This document shows positions 43,635 to 49,763 of a stretch of 49,763 nt of DNA, piece by piece. The notes below the pieces were generated by a model. That model made no database searches, was not told where the DNA came from, and saw nothing but the letters and a program-made list of their open reading frames with translations. A program made the translations under genes and the position numbers. Within the stretch, counting starts at the first letter, position 1, and each line of letters opens with the position of its first letter. This DNA is from Nostoc sp. NMS8 (GTDB lineage Bacteria > Cyanobacteriota > Cyanobacteriia > Cyanobacteriales > Nostocaceae), in the NCBI RefSeq assembly GCF_017115045.1, contig NZ_JABXKK010000129.1, forward strand, positions 1-49,763. The letters run 5' to 3'.

Positions 43635-44618
43635 CTAATTAAGCGAGTTATTTCTTCTTTGGATTTGTTGAATAAAAAATTCTTCTAGGGAGTGTCGCGA
43701 CAAGTTCATGGCAATAATTTTGCCCTCCATAAGACGGAGACTAGCAAGAAAATCATAGTAATCATCTTGTAGTGTACCGTGCCAGGAACCATCAGGCTCA
43801 AAGATGAGAGTGGGTATCCATTTTTTGAGAATTTCCCCATCACCACCTTGACCTTTGATTTGATATGTGTCGTTTTTGCCTAAGAGTTCATGGAGGGAAC
43901 CAGAGCAAATTAGTTCACCTTGAGCGAGGATGGCAATGCGATCGCAAATCTGTTCTACTTCACTCAGAACATGGCTATTAAAAAAAATCGTCTTACCAGC
44001 GGCTTTAAGTGCCAGAATAATTTCCCGCATTTGGTAGCGCCCCACCGGATCAAGCCCAGACATAGGTTCATCCAGAAAAACTAAATCTGGCTCGTTAATT
44101 AGCGCCTGTGCCATGCCAACACGCTGTAGCATTCCTTTGGAATAACGACGTAGGAGCTTTTTACGGGCGTCGGCTTGGGATAAACCGACTAATTCCAGCA
44201 GTTGGGGAATACGTTGGCGTTGGACACTTTGGGGAATTTGGAATAAACCAGCGGCTAGCTGTAAAAATTCCCAGCCAGTGAGATAGTCATATAAATAGGG
44301 ATTTTCTGGTAGATAGCCAATATGTTGCTTAACAGTGCGATCGCCTATTGGCTTACCCAACAACGATCCTCGTCCAGAGGTGGGATGAATAATTCCCAGC
44401 AACAATTTTAAAAGGGTGGTTTTACCAGCACCATTTGGACCTAGCAAACCAAAGGTTTCGCCTTTGTAAACCGTTAAAGAACAGGTTTTGAGAGATACGA
44501 CTTTTTGATTTAGCCAAAAACCAGTGCGATAGACTTTTCGCAACTCAGAAGTTAGGACTACTGGTGGAATGTCTATCGTATTAATTTGAGAATTAGAGTC
44601 ATCTGCAACAGACTTCAT
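43635..44618 (-). CDS. ABC-2 type transporter ATP-binding protein
   Basis: The 327-residue protein has Walker A GPNGAGKTT, Q-loop and YLPENPYLYDYLTGWEFL, signature RRYSKGMLQRVGMAQAL, Walker B LVFLDEPMSGLDPVGR and the switch histidine in FFNSHVLSEVEQI. The LSxxxxQR-type signature reads YSKGMLQR, the version seen in ABC-2 exporters (DrrA/NatA/CcmA class). The last about 90 residues form the usual C-terminal extension. It should drive export of a lipid-linked or hydrophobic substrate, but no permease gene is adjacent: hisB lies upstream and wza downstream. The start is about 185 nt beyond the hisB stop. Substrate unknown. Confidence 0.9.
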   Translation of the reverse strand: MKSVADDSNSQINTIDIPPVVLTSELRKVYRTGFWLNQKVVSLKTCSLTVYKGETFGLLGPNGAGKTTLLKLLLGIIHPTSGRGSLLGKPIGDRTVKQHIGYLPENPYLYDYLTGWEFLQLAAGLFQIPQSVQRQRIPQLLELVGLSQADARKKLLRRYSKGMLQRVGMAQALINEPDLVFLDEPMSGLDPVGRYQMREIILALKAAGKTIFFNSHVLSEVEQICDRIAILAQGELICSGSLHELLGKNDTYQIKGQGGDGEILKKWIPTLIFEPDGSWHGTLQDDYYDFLASLRLMEGKIIAMNLSRHSLEEFFIQQIQRRNNSLN

Positions 44619-44803
44619 CTCCGTTAAATTACTATTTATCAGCTTGATATTAATTAGAAGTTACCCGTTAGGCTGATAATAACCATCAACTGCTGGTATG
44701 TCAATTATTGGGGAGTGGGGAATAGAAAGATGAGGCAGAAATCAATTCAAAATTAAAGAACTTCTGCCTTCTACCTCCTCTTTCCCAATGCCCAATACCC
44801 ATT

Positions 44804-45445
44804 TCATAGAACGCCCTTAGAACTAGGAATTACGCCAGCACGACGGGGGTCTATTTCTACAGCTAGCCGGGTTGCTCTTGCAAAGGCTTTAAATGTCGCT
44901 TCAATGATGTGGTGGGAATTCATACCATCCAGTTGCCGGATGTGCAATGTCATTTGGCTATGGTTCACTAAAGCTACAAAAAATTCTCGTACCAGTTGGG
45001 TGTCATAGGTTCCTACCCGCTGAGTAGGAATTTGCAAGCCGTAGCTAAGGTGAGGCCGTCCAGAAAAGTCTAGCGCTACCTGAACTAAGGCTTCATCCAG
45101 TGGTGCAAGAAAATTACCAAAGCGGACAATGCCTTTTCTGTCGCCTAGTGCTTGGTTCAAAGCTTGCCCTAAAGTAATGCCGACATCCTCGTTGGTGTGA
45201 TGATCGTCAATTTCCCAGTCTCCCTTGGCTTGGACATCTATATCAATCAGCCCGTGGGAGGCAATTTGATGCAACATGTGATCCAAAAATGGAATGCCTG
45301 TTGCTGCTTTGCAAGTTCCTCTACCATCCAAATTGATGGTAACTTGGACATTAGTTTCACCAGTGGTGCGGTGAACAGTGGCAATCCGAGGGGTTTCAGT
45401 TAAGCGATCGTAGTTTGAATTAAGTTGACGATTGGTTGTTTGCAT
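44804..45445 (-). CDS. hisB: Imidazoleglycerol-phosphate dehydratase
   Basis: The 213-residue monofunctional enzyme catalyses the sixth step of histidine synthesis, dehydrating imidazole glycerol phosphate. Manganese-binding motifs are present: DHMLHQIASHGLID, DDHHTNEDVGITLGQAL, and the second HHIIEATFKAFA. The start RTTGETNVQVTINLDGRGTC and the end DPRRAGVIPSSKGVL are typical. The ATG adds about 18 residues before IATVHRTTGET; whether the true start is at the first ATG is uncertain. It lies 95 nt downstream of fabI on the same strand, with a heptamer hairpin between. Confidence 0.97.
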   Translation of the reverse strand: MQTTNRQLNSNYDRLTETPRIATVHRTTGETNVQVTINLDGRGTCKAATGIPFLDHMLHQIASHGLIDIDVQAKGDWEIDDHHTNEDVGITLGQALNQALGDRKGIVRFGNFLAPLDEALVQVALDFSGRPHLSYGLQIPTQRVGTYDTQLVREFFVALVNHSQMTLHIRQLDGMNSHHIIEATFKAFARATRLAVEIDPRRAGVIPSSKGVL

Positions 45446-45466
45446 AGGGAGTGGAAAGAGTTAAAA

Positions 45467-45531
45467 GTTAGGAGTTATGAGTTAGGAGTTAAAAATTTAT
45501 AACTCTTAACTCCTAACTCCTAACTCCTAAC
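45467..45531. repeat. Heptamer inverted repeat between fabI and hisB
   Basis: GTTAGGA, GTTATGA, GTTAGGA, GTTAAAA run in one direction and TCCTAAC three times in tandem (45511-45531) in the other, around an AT loop. The arms pair into a long imperfect stem. It lies in the transcript between fabI and hisB and may attenuate or stabilise it. Confidence 0.8.
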
Positions 45532-45540
45532 TTTATCGCG

Positions 45541-46317
45541 TCACATTCCCATAATTTCATATCCTGCATCTACATATAGAATTTGTCCGGTAATGCCACT
45601 GGACAAATCACTGCACAAGAAGGCCGCAGCGTTGCCGACTTCTAACTGAGTGACGGTGCGTCGTAGGGGAGCTACTTCTTCTACATGATGAATCATATCC
45701 AAAATCCCACCCACTGCTGAAGATGCCAAAGTGCGGATGGGGCCGGCGGAAATGGCATTCACACGGATATTTTGTGGGCCTAGTTCGGCAGCTAGGTAGC
45801 GCACACTCATTTCTAAACCCGCCTTGGCAACTCCCATAACGTTGTAGTTGGGGATTGCTCTTACACCACCTAAATATGTCAGAGTGACGATACTACCTCC
45901 CTCTGTCATCAAAGGTTTGGCTGCACCACTTAACTGCACCAGCGAATAGGTACTGATTTCTAAGGCGGTGTTGAAGCCAGAACGAGAAGTTTGGCTAAAA
46001 TCTCCACTCAAATCGTCTTTGCTGGCAAAGGCTAGGCAATGGATGAGGATATCTAACTTTTCCCACTGTTCGCGGATTGTCTCAAAGGTAGATTTAATTT
46101 GGTCTTCATCTTGGACATTACAGGGAAGAAATAAGCTGGGGTTGAGGGGTTCTACCAATTCCGCAACTTTTTTCTCCATTTTGCCGCGTTCATCCGGCAG
46201 GTAGGTAATACCCAGGTTTGCTCCAGCTTTATGCAACTGTTGAGCGATGCCCCAGGCGATCGAGCGGTTATTGGCAATACCTGTAACAAGGGCATTTTTT
46301 CCAGTCAGATTTAGCAT
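45541..46317 (-). CDS. fabI: Enoyl-[acyl-carrier-protein] reductase (NADH)
   Basis: The 258-residue enzyme does the last reduction of each fatty acid elongation cycle. The FabI-type nucleotide site is GIANNRSIAWGIAQQL at 13-28; the catalytic pair is Y158 and K165 (YNVMGVAK), and SAGPIRTLASSAVGG and FLCSDLSSGITGQILYVD complete the fold. It starts LNLTGKNALVTG. It is divergent from ntcA across 378 nt, and hisB follows on the same strand. This fabI-ntcA arrangement is, as I remember, shared with Anabaena. Nothing is unusual in the catalytic core. Confidence 0.97.
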   Translation of the reverse strand: MLNLTGKNALVTGIANNRSIAWGIAQQLHKAGANLGITYLPDERGKMEKKVAELVEPLNPSLFLPCNVQDEDQIKSTFETIREQWEKLDILIHCLAFASKDDLSGDFSQTSRSGFNTALEISTYSLVQLSGAAKPLMTEGGSIVTLTYLGGVRAIPNYNVMGVAKAGLEMSVRYLAAELGPQNIRVNAISAGPIRTLASSAVGGILDMIHHVEEVAPLRRTVTQLEVGNAAAFLCSDLSSGITGQILYVDAGYEIMGM

Positions 46318-46593
46318 ATAAATTGTTAATGCGATCGATCATTAGGAGCATACTAGAATCTGAGGCTAATTTATCTTTGTTTTATACAGGATTTGCAAAA
46401 ATGAATATTGGTAAGAGTGTTTGCTGTGAAAAAAATCTTGATTTTTTATAAAGATATTCTCAAGATATCTTTATTTGTTCTTCAAAAAACCTTTTGAATA
46501 CAGCTATTGGAACTACTTATCAACAATTAGTAGCTGAAAGGATCAACAATTATGTATCATTATAAACAAAGAGCTATGAAGAGATTAGTTGGA

Positions 46594-46607
46594 GTATAGG
46601 AAAGTAC
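46594..46607 (+). promoter_or_regulatory. NtcA-binding site upstream of ntcA
   Basis: GTATAGGAAAGTAC is a perfect GTA-N8-TAC. It is centred at about 46600.5, with a TAN3T -10 element starting 19 nt after it (46627-46632). The spacing fits an NtcA-activated class II promoter within a few bases, consistent with the known autoregulation of ntcA in heterocystous cyanobacteria. Confidence 0.75.
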
Positions 46608-46626
46608 AGAAAGGTTGACGGTGCTT

Positions 46627-46632
46627 TATTCT
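46627..46632 (+). promoter_or_regulatory. -10 element of the ntcA promoter
   Basis: TATTCT fits TAN3T and lies at the right distance from the NtcA box. A transcript would begin near 46640, leaving a leader of roughly 55 nt. Confidence 0.5.
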
Positions 46633-46695
46633 TTTTTCAGGTGTATTCTTAGGTAATGAGTTTTTGTTTTTCCGGCATTGGGTAGGGGAAGGGAG

Positions 46696-47367
46696 ATGAT
46701 CGTGACACAAGATAAAGCCCTAGCAAATGTTTTTCGTCAGATGGCGACCGGGGCGTTTCCGCCAGTTGTGGAAACGTTTGAACGCAATAAAACGATCTTT
46801 TTTCCTGGCGATCCTGCCGAACGAGTTTATTTTCTTTTGAAAGGTGCTGTTAAACTTTCCAGGGTGTACGAGGCAGGAGAGGAAATAACGGTAGCGCTGC
46901 TGCGAGAAAATAGTGTTTTTGGTGTATTGTCATTGCTGACAGGAAATAAATCGGACCGGTTTTACCATGCGGTTGCATTTACTCCCGTGGAATTACTGTC
47001 GGCACCAATTGAACAGGTAGAGGTAGCACTCAAGGAAAATCCCGAATTATCAATGTTAATGCTGCGAGGTCTGTCTTCGCGAATTTTACAAACGGAGATG
47101 ATGATTGAAACTCTTGCTCACCGAGATATGGGTTCTCGGTTGGTGAGTTTTTTATTAATTCTTTGTCGAGATTTTGGCGTTCCTTGTGCAGATGGGATCA
47201 CTATTGATTTGAAGTTATCTCATCAAGCGATCGCAGAAGCAATTGGTTCAACTCGTGTTACCGTTACCAGGCTACTGGGAGATTTGCGTGAGAAAAAGAT
47301 GATTTCTATCCACAAAAAGAAGATTACTGTGCATAAACCTGTTACTTTAAGTAGGCAATTCACATAA
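46696..47367 (+). CDS. ntcA: NtcA, global nitrogen regulator (CRP family)
   Basis: The start at 46696 gives 223 residues beginning MIVTQDKALANVFRQMATG, the known NtcA N-terminus and length; a longer frame from 46678 adds MGRGRE, which is just the Shine-Dalgarno stretch (AGGGGA at 46684-46689). The cyclic-nucleotide-like effector domain (about 25-140) binds 2-oxoglutarate; the C-terminal helix-turn-helix is LSHQAIAEAIGSTRVTVTRL, about 175-195. NtcA activates ammonium-repressible genes and, in filamentous species, heterocyst development. It is preceded by its own consensus box and promoter, and divergent from fabI. A DUF3084 gene follows after about 170 nt. It appears intact. Confidence 0.98.
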   Translation: MIVTQDKALANVFRQMATGAFPPVVETFERNKTIFFPGDPAERVYFLLKGAVKLSRVYEAGEEITVALLRENSVFGVLSLLTGNKSDRFYHAVAFTPVELLSAPIEQVEVALKENPELSMLMLRGLSSRILQTEMMIETLAHRDMGSRLVSFLLILCRDFGVPCADGITIDLKLSHQAIAEAIGSTRVTVTRLLGDLREKKMISIHKKKITVHKPVTLSRQFT

Positions 47368-47535
47368 AAACAATGGGAGAATGGGGAGTCGGCACGTGTT
47401 GTGTTTTGAAAAATGACACTAATAGCTAGAGGTAAATCTAAAATTGAATAATTTCAGCTATTGCCAATTCCCATTTCTTTCCAGACAATGCTTAAAAGTA
47501 GTAGGCTGTATCTGGAAGGATTTCGGTAGCTAAAG

Positions 47536-49026
47536 ATGACCACCGGATACATCCTCATCGCTGCAATTTTAATTCTGGGAGGCGTAATTGCAACCGTGGG
47601 CGATCGCATCGGCACACGAGTTGGCAAAGCGCGCCTCTCACTTTTTAATCTACGTCCAAAAAACACCGCCGTAGTGGTAACAATTTTTACGGGTGGTTTG
47701 ATTTCCGCATCAACCTTAGGGATTTTATTTGCTGCCGACGAAGGCTTACGAAAGGGAGTCTTTGAGTTAGAGGATATTCAAACAGACCTCAGACAGAAGC
47801 GGGAACAATTAAAAACCGCAGAAACTCAGAAAAGTCAGGTAGAGGGTGAGCTAAACCAGGCTAGAATTGCCCAAGCAAAGGCACAACAAGACTTGCAGGC
47901 AATTAACCAATCCTTGCAGGCGGTCAATGCCAAACAGAGGCAAACACAAGCCCAGTTGAACCGCACCATCAGTCAACAAGCTCAAACCCAAACTCAACTC
48001 CAACGCACTCAAGGTCAGCTCAATCAGGTTGTAACTCAGTACCAAAAAGCCATAGCTGAATTGCAAAGCGTTTATAACCAGAGAAAGGAGTTACAGGCGG
48101 CAGTTGAGTTATTGAAGACAGAACGTCAACGATTGTATGCGGAAGCGAAAAAAGCCATTGACGAAGCCAAAACAGCGATCGCAAAACGCGATCACGAACT
48201 TGCTAATCGTCAACAAGCCATCCAACAACGCGATCAAAAAATTTCTCAGTTGGATCAACTAATTCAAAAACGTAATGTCGAAATTACCGCGCGAGAGCAA
48301 GTAATTGCCAAACGGGAATCGCGCCTCAAAGAATTGGAAGCACAACAGGAGCAACTAGAACTAGAAGTTGCCAGGCTGGAAAAATATTATCAATCCTACC
48401 GCGACCTGCGTCTGGGTAAGCTGGCCTTAGTTCGTGGTCAAGTTCTATCTGCTGGTGTAATTCGCGTTACCCAACCTGCTGCTGCTCGTCAGGCAGTGAT
48501 ACAACTTTTACAAGAAGCCAATCGCAACGCCAGCCTGGAGTTAAGCGAGCCTGGTGCAAATCCTGCAAATGTCGAGCTACTGCGCGTTACCCAGGATAGG
48601 ATTGAGCAATTAAGCAAACAGATTGGCGATGGTCAAGAATATGTGGTGCGAATTTTCTCGGCTGGTAATTACGTCAGAGGAGAAAAGCAGATAGAATTTT
48701 TCGCCGATACAGCCAGAAATCAACTGGTTTTTTCAGAAGGCGCGGTACTAGCCACGACTACTGCTGATTCCCAAACCATGACATCTTATCAGTTACAGCA
48801 GCGGCTAGAAATACTGATTTCTGCTTCCCAATTTCGTGCCCGTAACGTGGGGATTGTCGAAAATGTGCAAGTAGATGGGACTTTTCTACGCTTTATCACC
48901 CAGTTAAGACAGTACAATCAGCCATTGGAGATCAAAGCGATCGCGGCAGAGGACACTTATACAGCTGGGCCATTGAGAGTAAAATTAGTAGCAATAGTCA
49001 ACGGAAAAATTATTTTTAGTACTTAA
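47536..49026 (+). CDS. DUF3084 membrane-anchored coiled-coil protein
   Basis: The 496-residue protein has two N-terminal hydrophobic segments (about 4-22 and 46-67) with a basic loop between (RIGTRVGKARLSLFNLRPKN), then a long Gln/Glu/Lys-rich coiled coil (about 75-290, including TQAQLNRTISQQAQTQTQL-type repeats), and a mixed C-terminal domain (about 295-496) ending VKLVAIVNGKIIFST. This is the DUF3084 layout, conserved in cyanobacteria, of unknown function. The coiled coil suggests a scaffold or septum-like structural role, as inference. It follows ntcA in the same direction and precedes a YqgF-like gene, a neighbourhood I recall from Anabaena. Confidence 0.88.
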   Translation: MTTGYILIAAILILGGVIATVGDRIGTRVGKARLSLFNLRPKNTAVVVTIFTGGLISASTLGILFAADEGLRKGVFELEDIQTDLRQKREQLKTAETQKSQVEGELNQARIAQAKAQQDLQAINQSLQAVNAKQRQTQAQLNRTISQQAQTQTQLQRTQGQLNQVVTQYQKAIAELQSVYNQRKELQAAVELLKTERQRLYAEAKKAIDEAKTAIAKRDHELANRQQAIQQRDQKISQLDQLIQKRNVEITAREQVIAKRESRLKELEAQQEQLELEVARLEKYYQSYRDLRLGKLALVRGQVLSAGVIRVTQPAAARQAVIQLLQEANRNASLELSEPGANPANVELLRVTQDRIEQLSKQIGDGQEYVVRIFSAGNYVRGEKQIEFFADTARNQLVFSEGAVLATTTADSQTMTSYQLQQRLEILISASQFRARNVGIVENVQVDGTFLRFITQLRQYNQPLEIKAIAAEDTYTAGPLRVKLVAIVNGKIIFST

Positions 49027-49030
49027 AAGA

Positions 49031-49187
49031 GAATTCAGAATTGAAAAGTCAGAAGTTCAGAGAGTCAGAATACAATTAGTGGGAGATGAGCGCGGAAAGT
49101 CACAAGCGGCGGCTGACGCCGTAGACATCATAACTTTCCAAGACAGACTCGCCACCAATTGATCCTGAATTCTGAATCCTGAATTCT
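49031..49187. repeat. Composite inverted repeat between DUF3084 and YqgF-like genes
   Basis: The outer parts are heptamer-type words (GAATTCAGAAT near 49031; TCCTGAA, TTCTGAA, TCCTGAA at about 49163-49183) pointing at each other. Inside, GGAAAGT (49094-49100) pairs with ACTTTCC (49133-49139) around a GC-rich core with CGGCG and CGCCG. The left half repeats the CAATTAGTGGG words at 38.97 kb. It looks like a micro-repeat nested in STRR sequence. Confidence 0.6.
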
Positions 49188-49202
49188 TATTTTTAATTTC
49201 TT

Positions 49203-49655
49203 ATGAATTTTCGTGAATTTTCACCAACGCAACCAGTGATTTTGGGGTTTGATCCAGGTCGAGATAAGTGTGGTTTAGCGGTGATGGGACTGGATCGGCA
49301 ACTGTATTATCATGAGGTGGCGCTAGCAAAAGAAGCGATCGCTACCATTGAGACACTACGTCAAAAATTTCCCATTTCCTTAATGGTTATGGGCGACCAA
49401 ACTACAGCCAAGCAGTGGAGACAGCAATTATATCAGGAATTGATAGAACCGCTGAGTATCATTTTAGTGGATGAGCGTTATACAACCCTAGAAGCACGCG
49501 ATCGCTATTGGCAAATGTTCCCACCCACAGGGCTAATAAAGTTATTGCCAAAGGGTCTGAGACAGCCACCAAGACCCATAGATGATATTGTTGCCATTCT
49601 TTTAATTGAAAGATACTTAAATCGCCTTACTGAATCAGCAGTCAATCAATTTTAG
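49203..49655 (+). CDS. YqgF/RuvX-like RNase H-fold protein
   Basis: The 150-residue protein has the YqgF layout: ILGFDPGRDKCGLAV near 13-27 with catalytic-type Asp17, a strand-helix region with MVMGDQTTAKQWRQQ, then LVDERYTTLEARDRYWQ around D90-E91 and PPRPIDDIVAILLIERYL with D127 and D128. These acidic positions match the RuvC-like site, so nuclease activity is possible. YqgF proteins process the 5' end of 16S rRNA in E. coli; many cyanobacteria have this divergent form in addition to the standard one, so the role may differ. It follows the DUF3084 gene by 177 nt across a repeat and is the last gene in the window. Confidence 0.8.
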   Translation: MNFREFSPTQPVILGFDPGRDKCGLAVMGLDRQLYYHEVALAKEAIATIETLRQKFPISLMVMGDQTTAKQWRQQLYQELIEPLSIILVDERYTTLEARDRYWQMFPPTGLIKLLPKGLRQPPRPIDDIVAILLIERYLNRLTESAVNQF

Positions 49656-49763
49656 ATTTGGAATTTTGGATTTTGGATTGAAAATCAATTTTAGATTGAA
49701 GAAAAAATTAGGACTTACGCATTGACAAAAAGAATCATCTATGGAGTCTAGATAATGCCATCA
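49656..49763. other. Window end with heptamer-type repeat
   Basis: ATTTTGG repeats in tandem near 49,668 and GATTGAA twice after it, and AGGACTTACGCA near 49,711 is a common start of Nostoc intergenic repeats. No gene begins before the window closes. Confidence 0.4.

Overview
The window looks like a chromosomal segment of a filamentous, heterocyst-forming cyanobacterium (order Nostocales, Nostoc/Anabaena-like). This rests on an NtcA sequence that looks nearly identical to the Anabaena protein as I remember it, a Gun4 chlorophyll-pathway protein, dense HIP1 octamers (GCGATCGC), tandem heptamer repeats of the STRR type, and a very short dispersed repeat sitting inside a HIP1 site, a habit described for Nostoc.

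Layout. 0-9.3 kb is mostly housekeeping: icd, gun4, a sugar-type ABC ATPase, an exported lipoprotein-like Mn-SOD, rsmG with an ECF/ABCI11-like ATPase, a TPR protein, a DUF3531 protein and a Nudix hydrolase. 9.3-11.9 kb is a small accessory patch: an antitoxin gene broken by a 21-nt repeat, a DUF29 protein, a HicB-HicA pair, a candidate PD-(D/E)XK nuclease and a clipped ribbon-helix-helix antitoxin overlapping the end of mfd. 11.9-18.4 kb holds mfd (with two heptamer-repeat insertions inside the coding sequence), a CNNM/CBS membrane protein and an aldo/keto reductase. 18.7-24.7 kb is a two-module NRPS (A-PCP-C-A-PCP-TE) whose second module should load serine.

26.1-39.0 kb is a co-directional exopolysaccharide cluster of the Wzx/Wzy type: phosphoglycosyl transferase (initiation), flippase, GT2, Wzy-like polymerase, GT4, an AlgD-like nucleotide-sugar dehydrogenase, a second GT4 and a Wzc-like tyrosine autokinase. 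A secreted beta-helix protein and a Wza-like SLBB exporter follow on the other strand, so the set covers precursor synthesis, assembly, polymerisation, length control, export and possibly modification of a uronic-acid-containing polymer. No HIP1 site was found by eye from 24.5 to 37.5 kb, unlike the rest of the window, which suggests a different origin or turnover for this block.

43.6-49.8 kb returns to core genes: an ABC-2 type ATPase, hisB, fabI, ntcA with a perfect GTA-N8-TAC box and matching -10 element, a DUF3084 coiled-coil protein and a YqgF-like RNase H-fold protein. No rRNA, tRNA, CRISPR array or complete insertion sequence was seen. The most unusual signals are the micro-repeat insertions into genes, the orphan NRPS, the AlgD/beta-helix polymer system, and Fur-like boxes upstream of the beta-helix gene.
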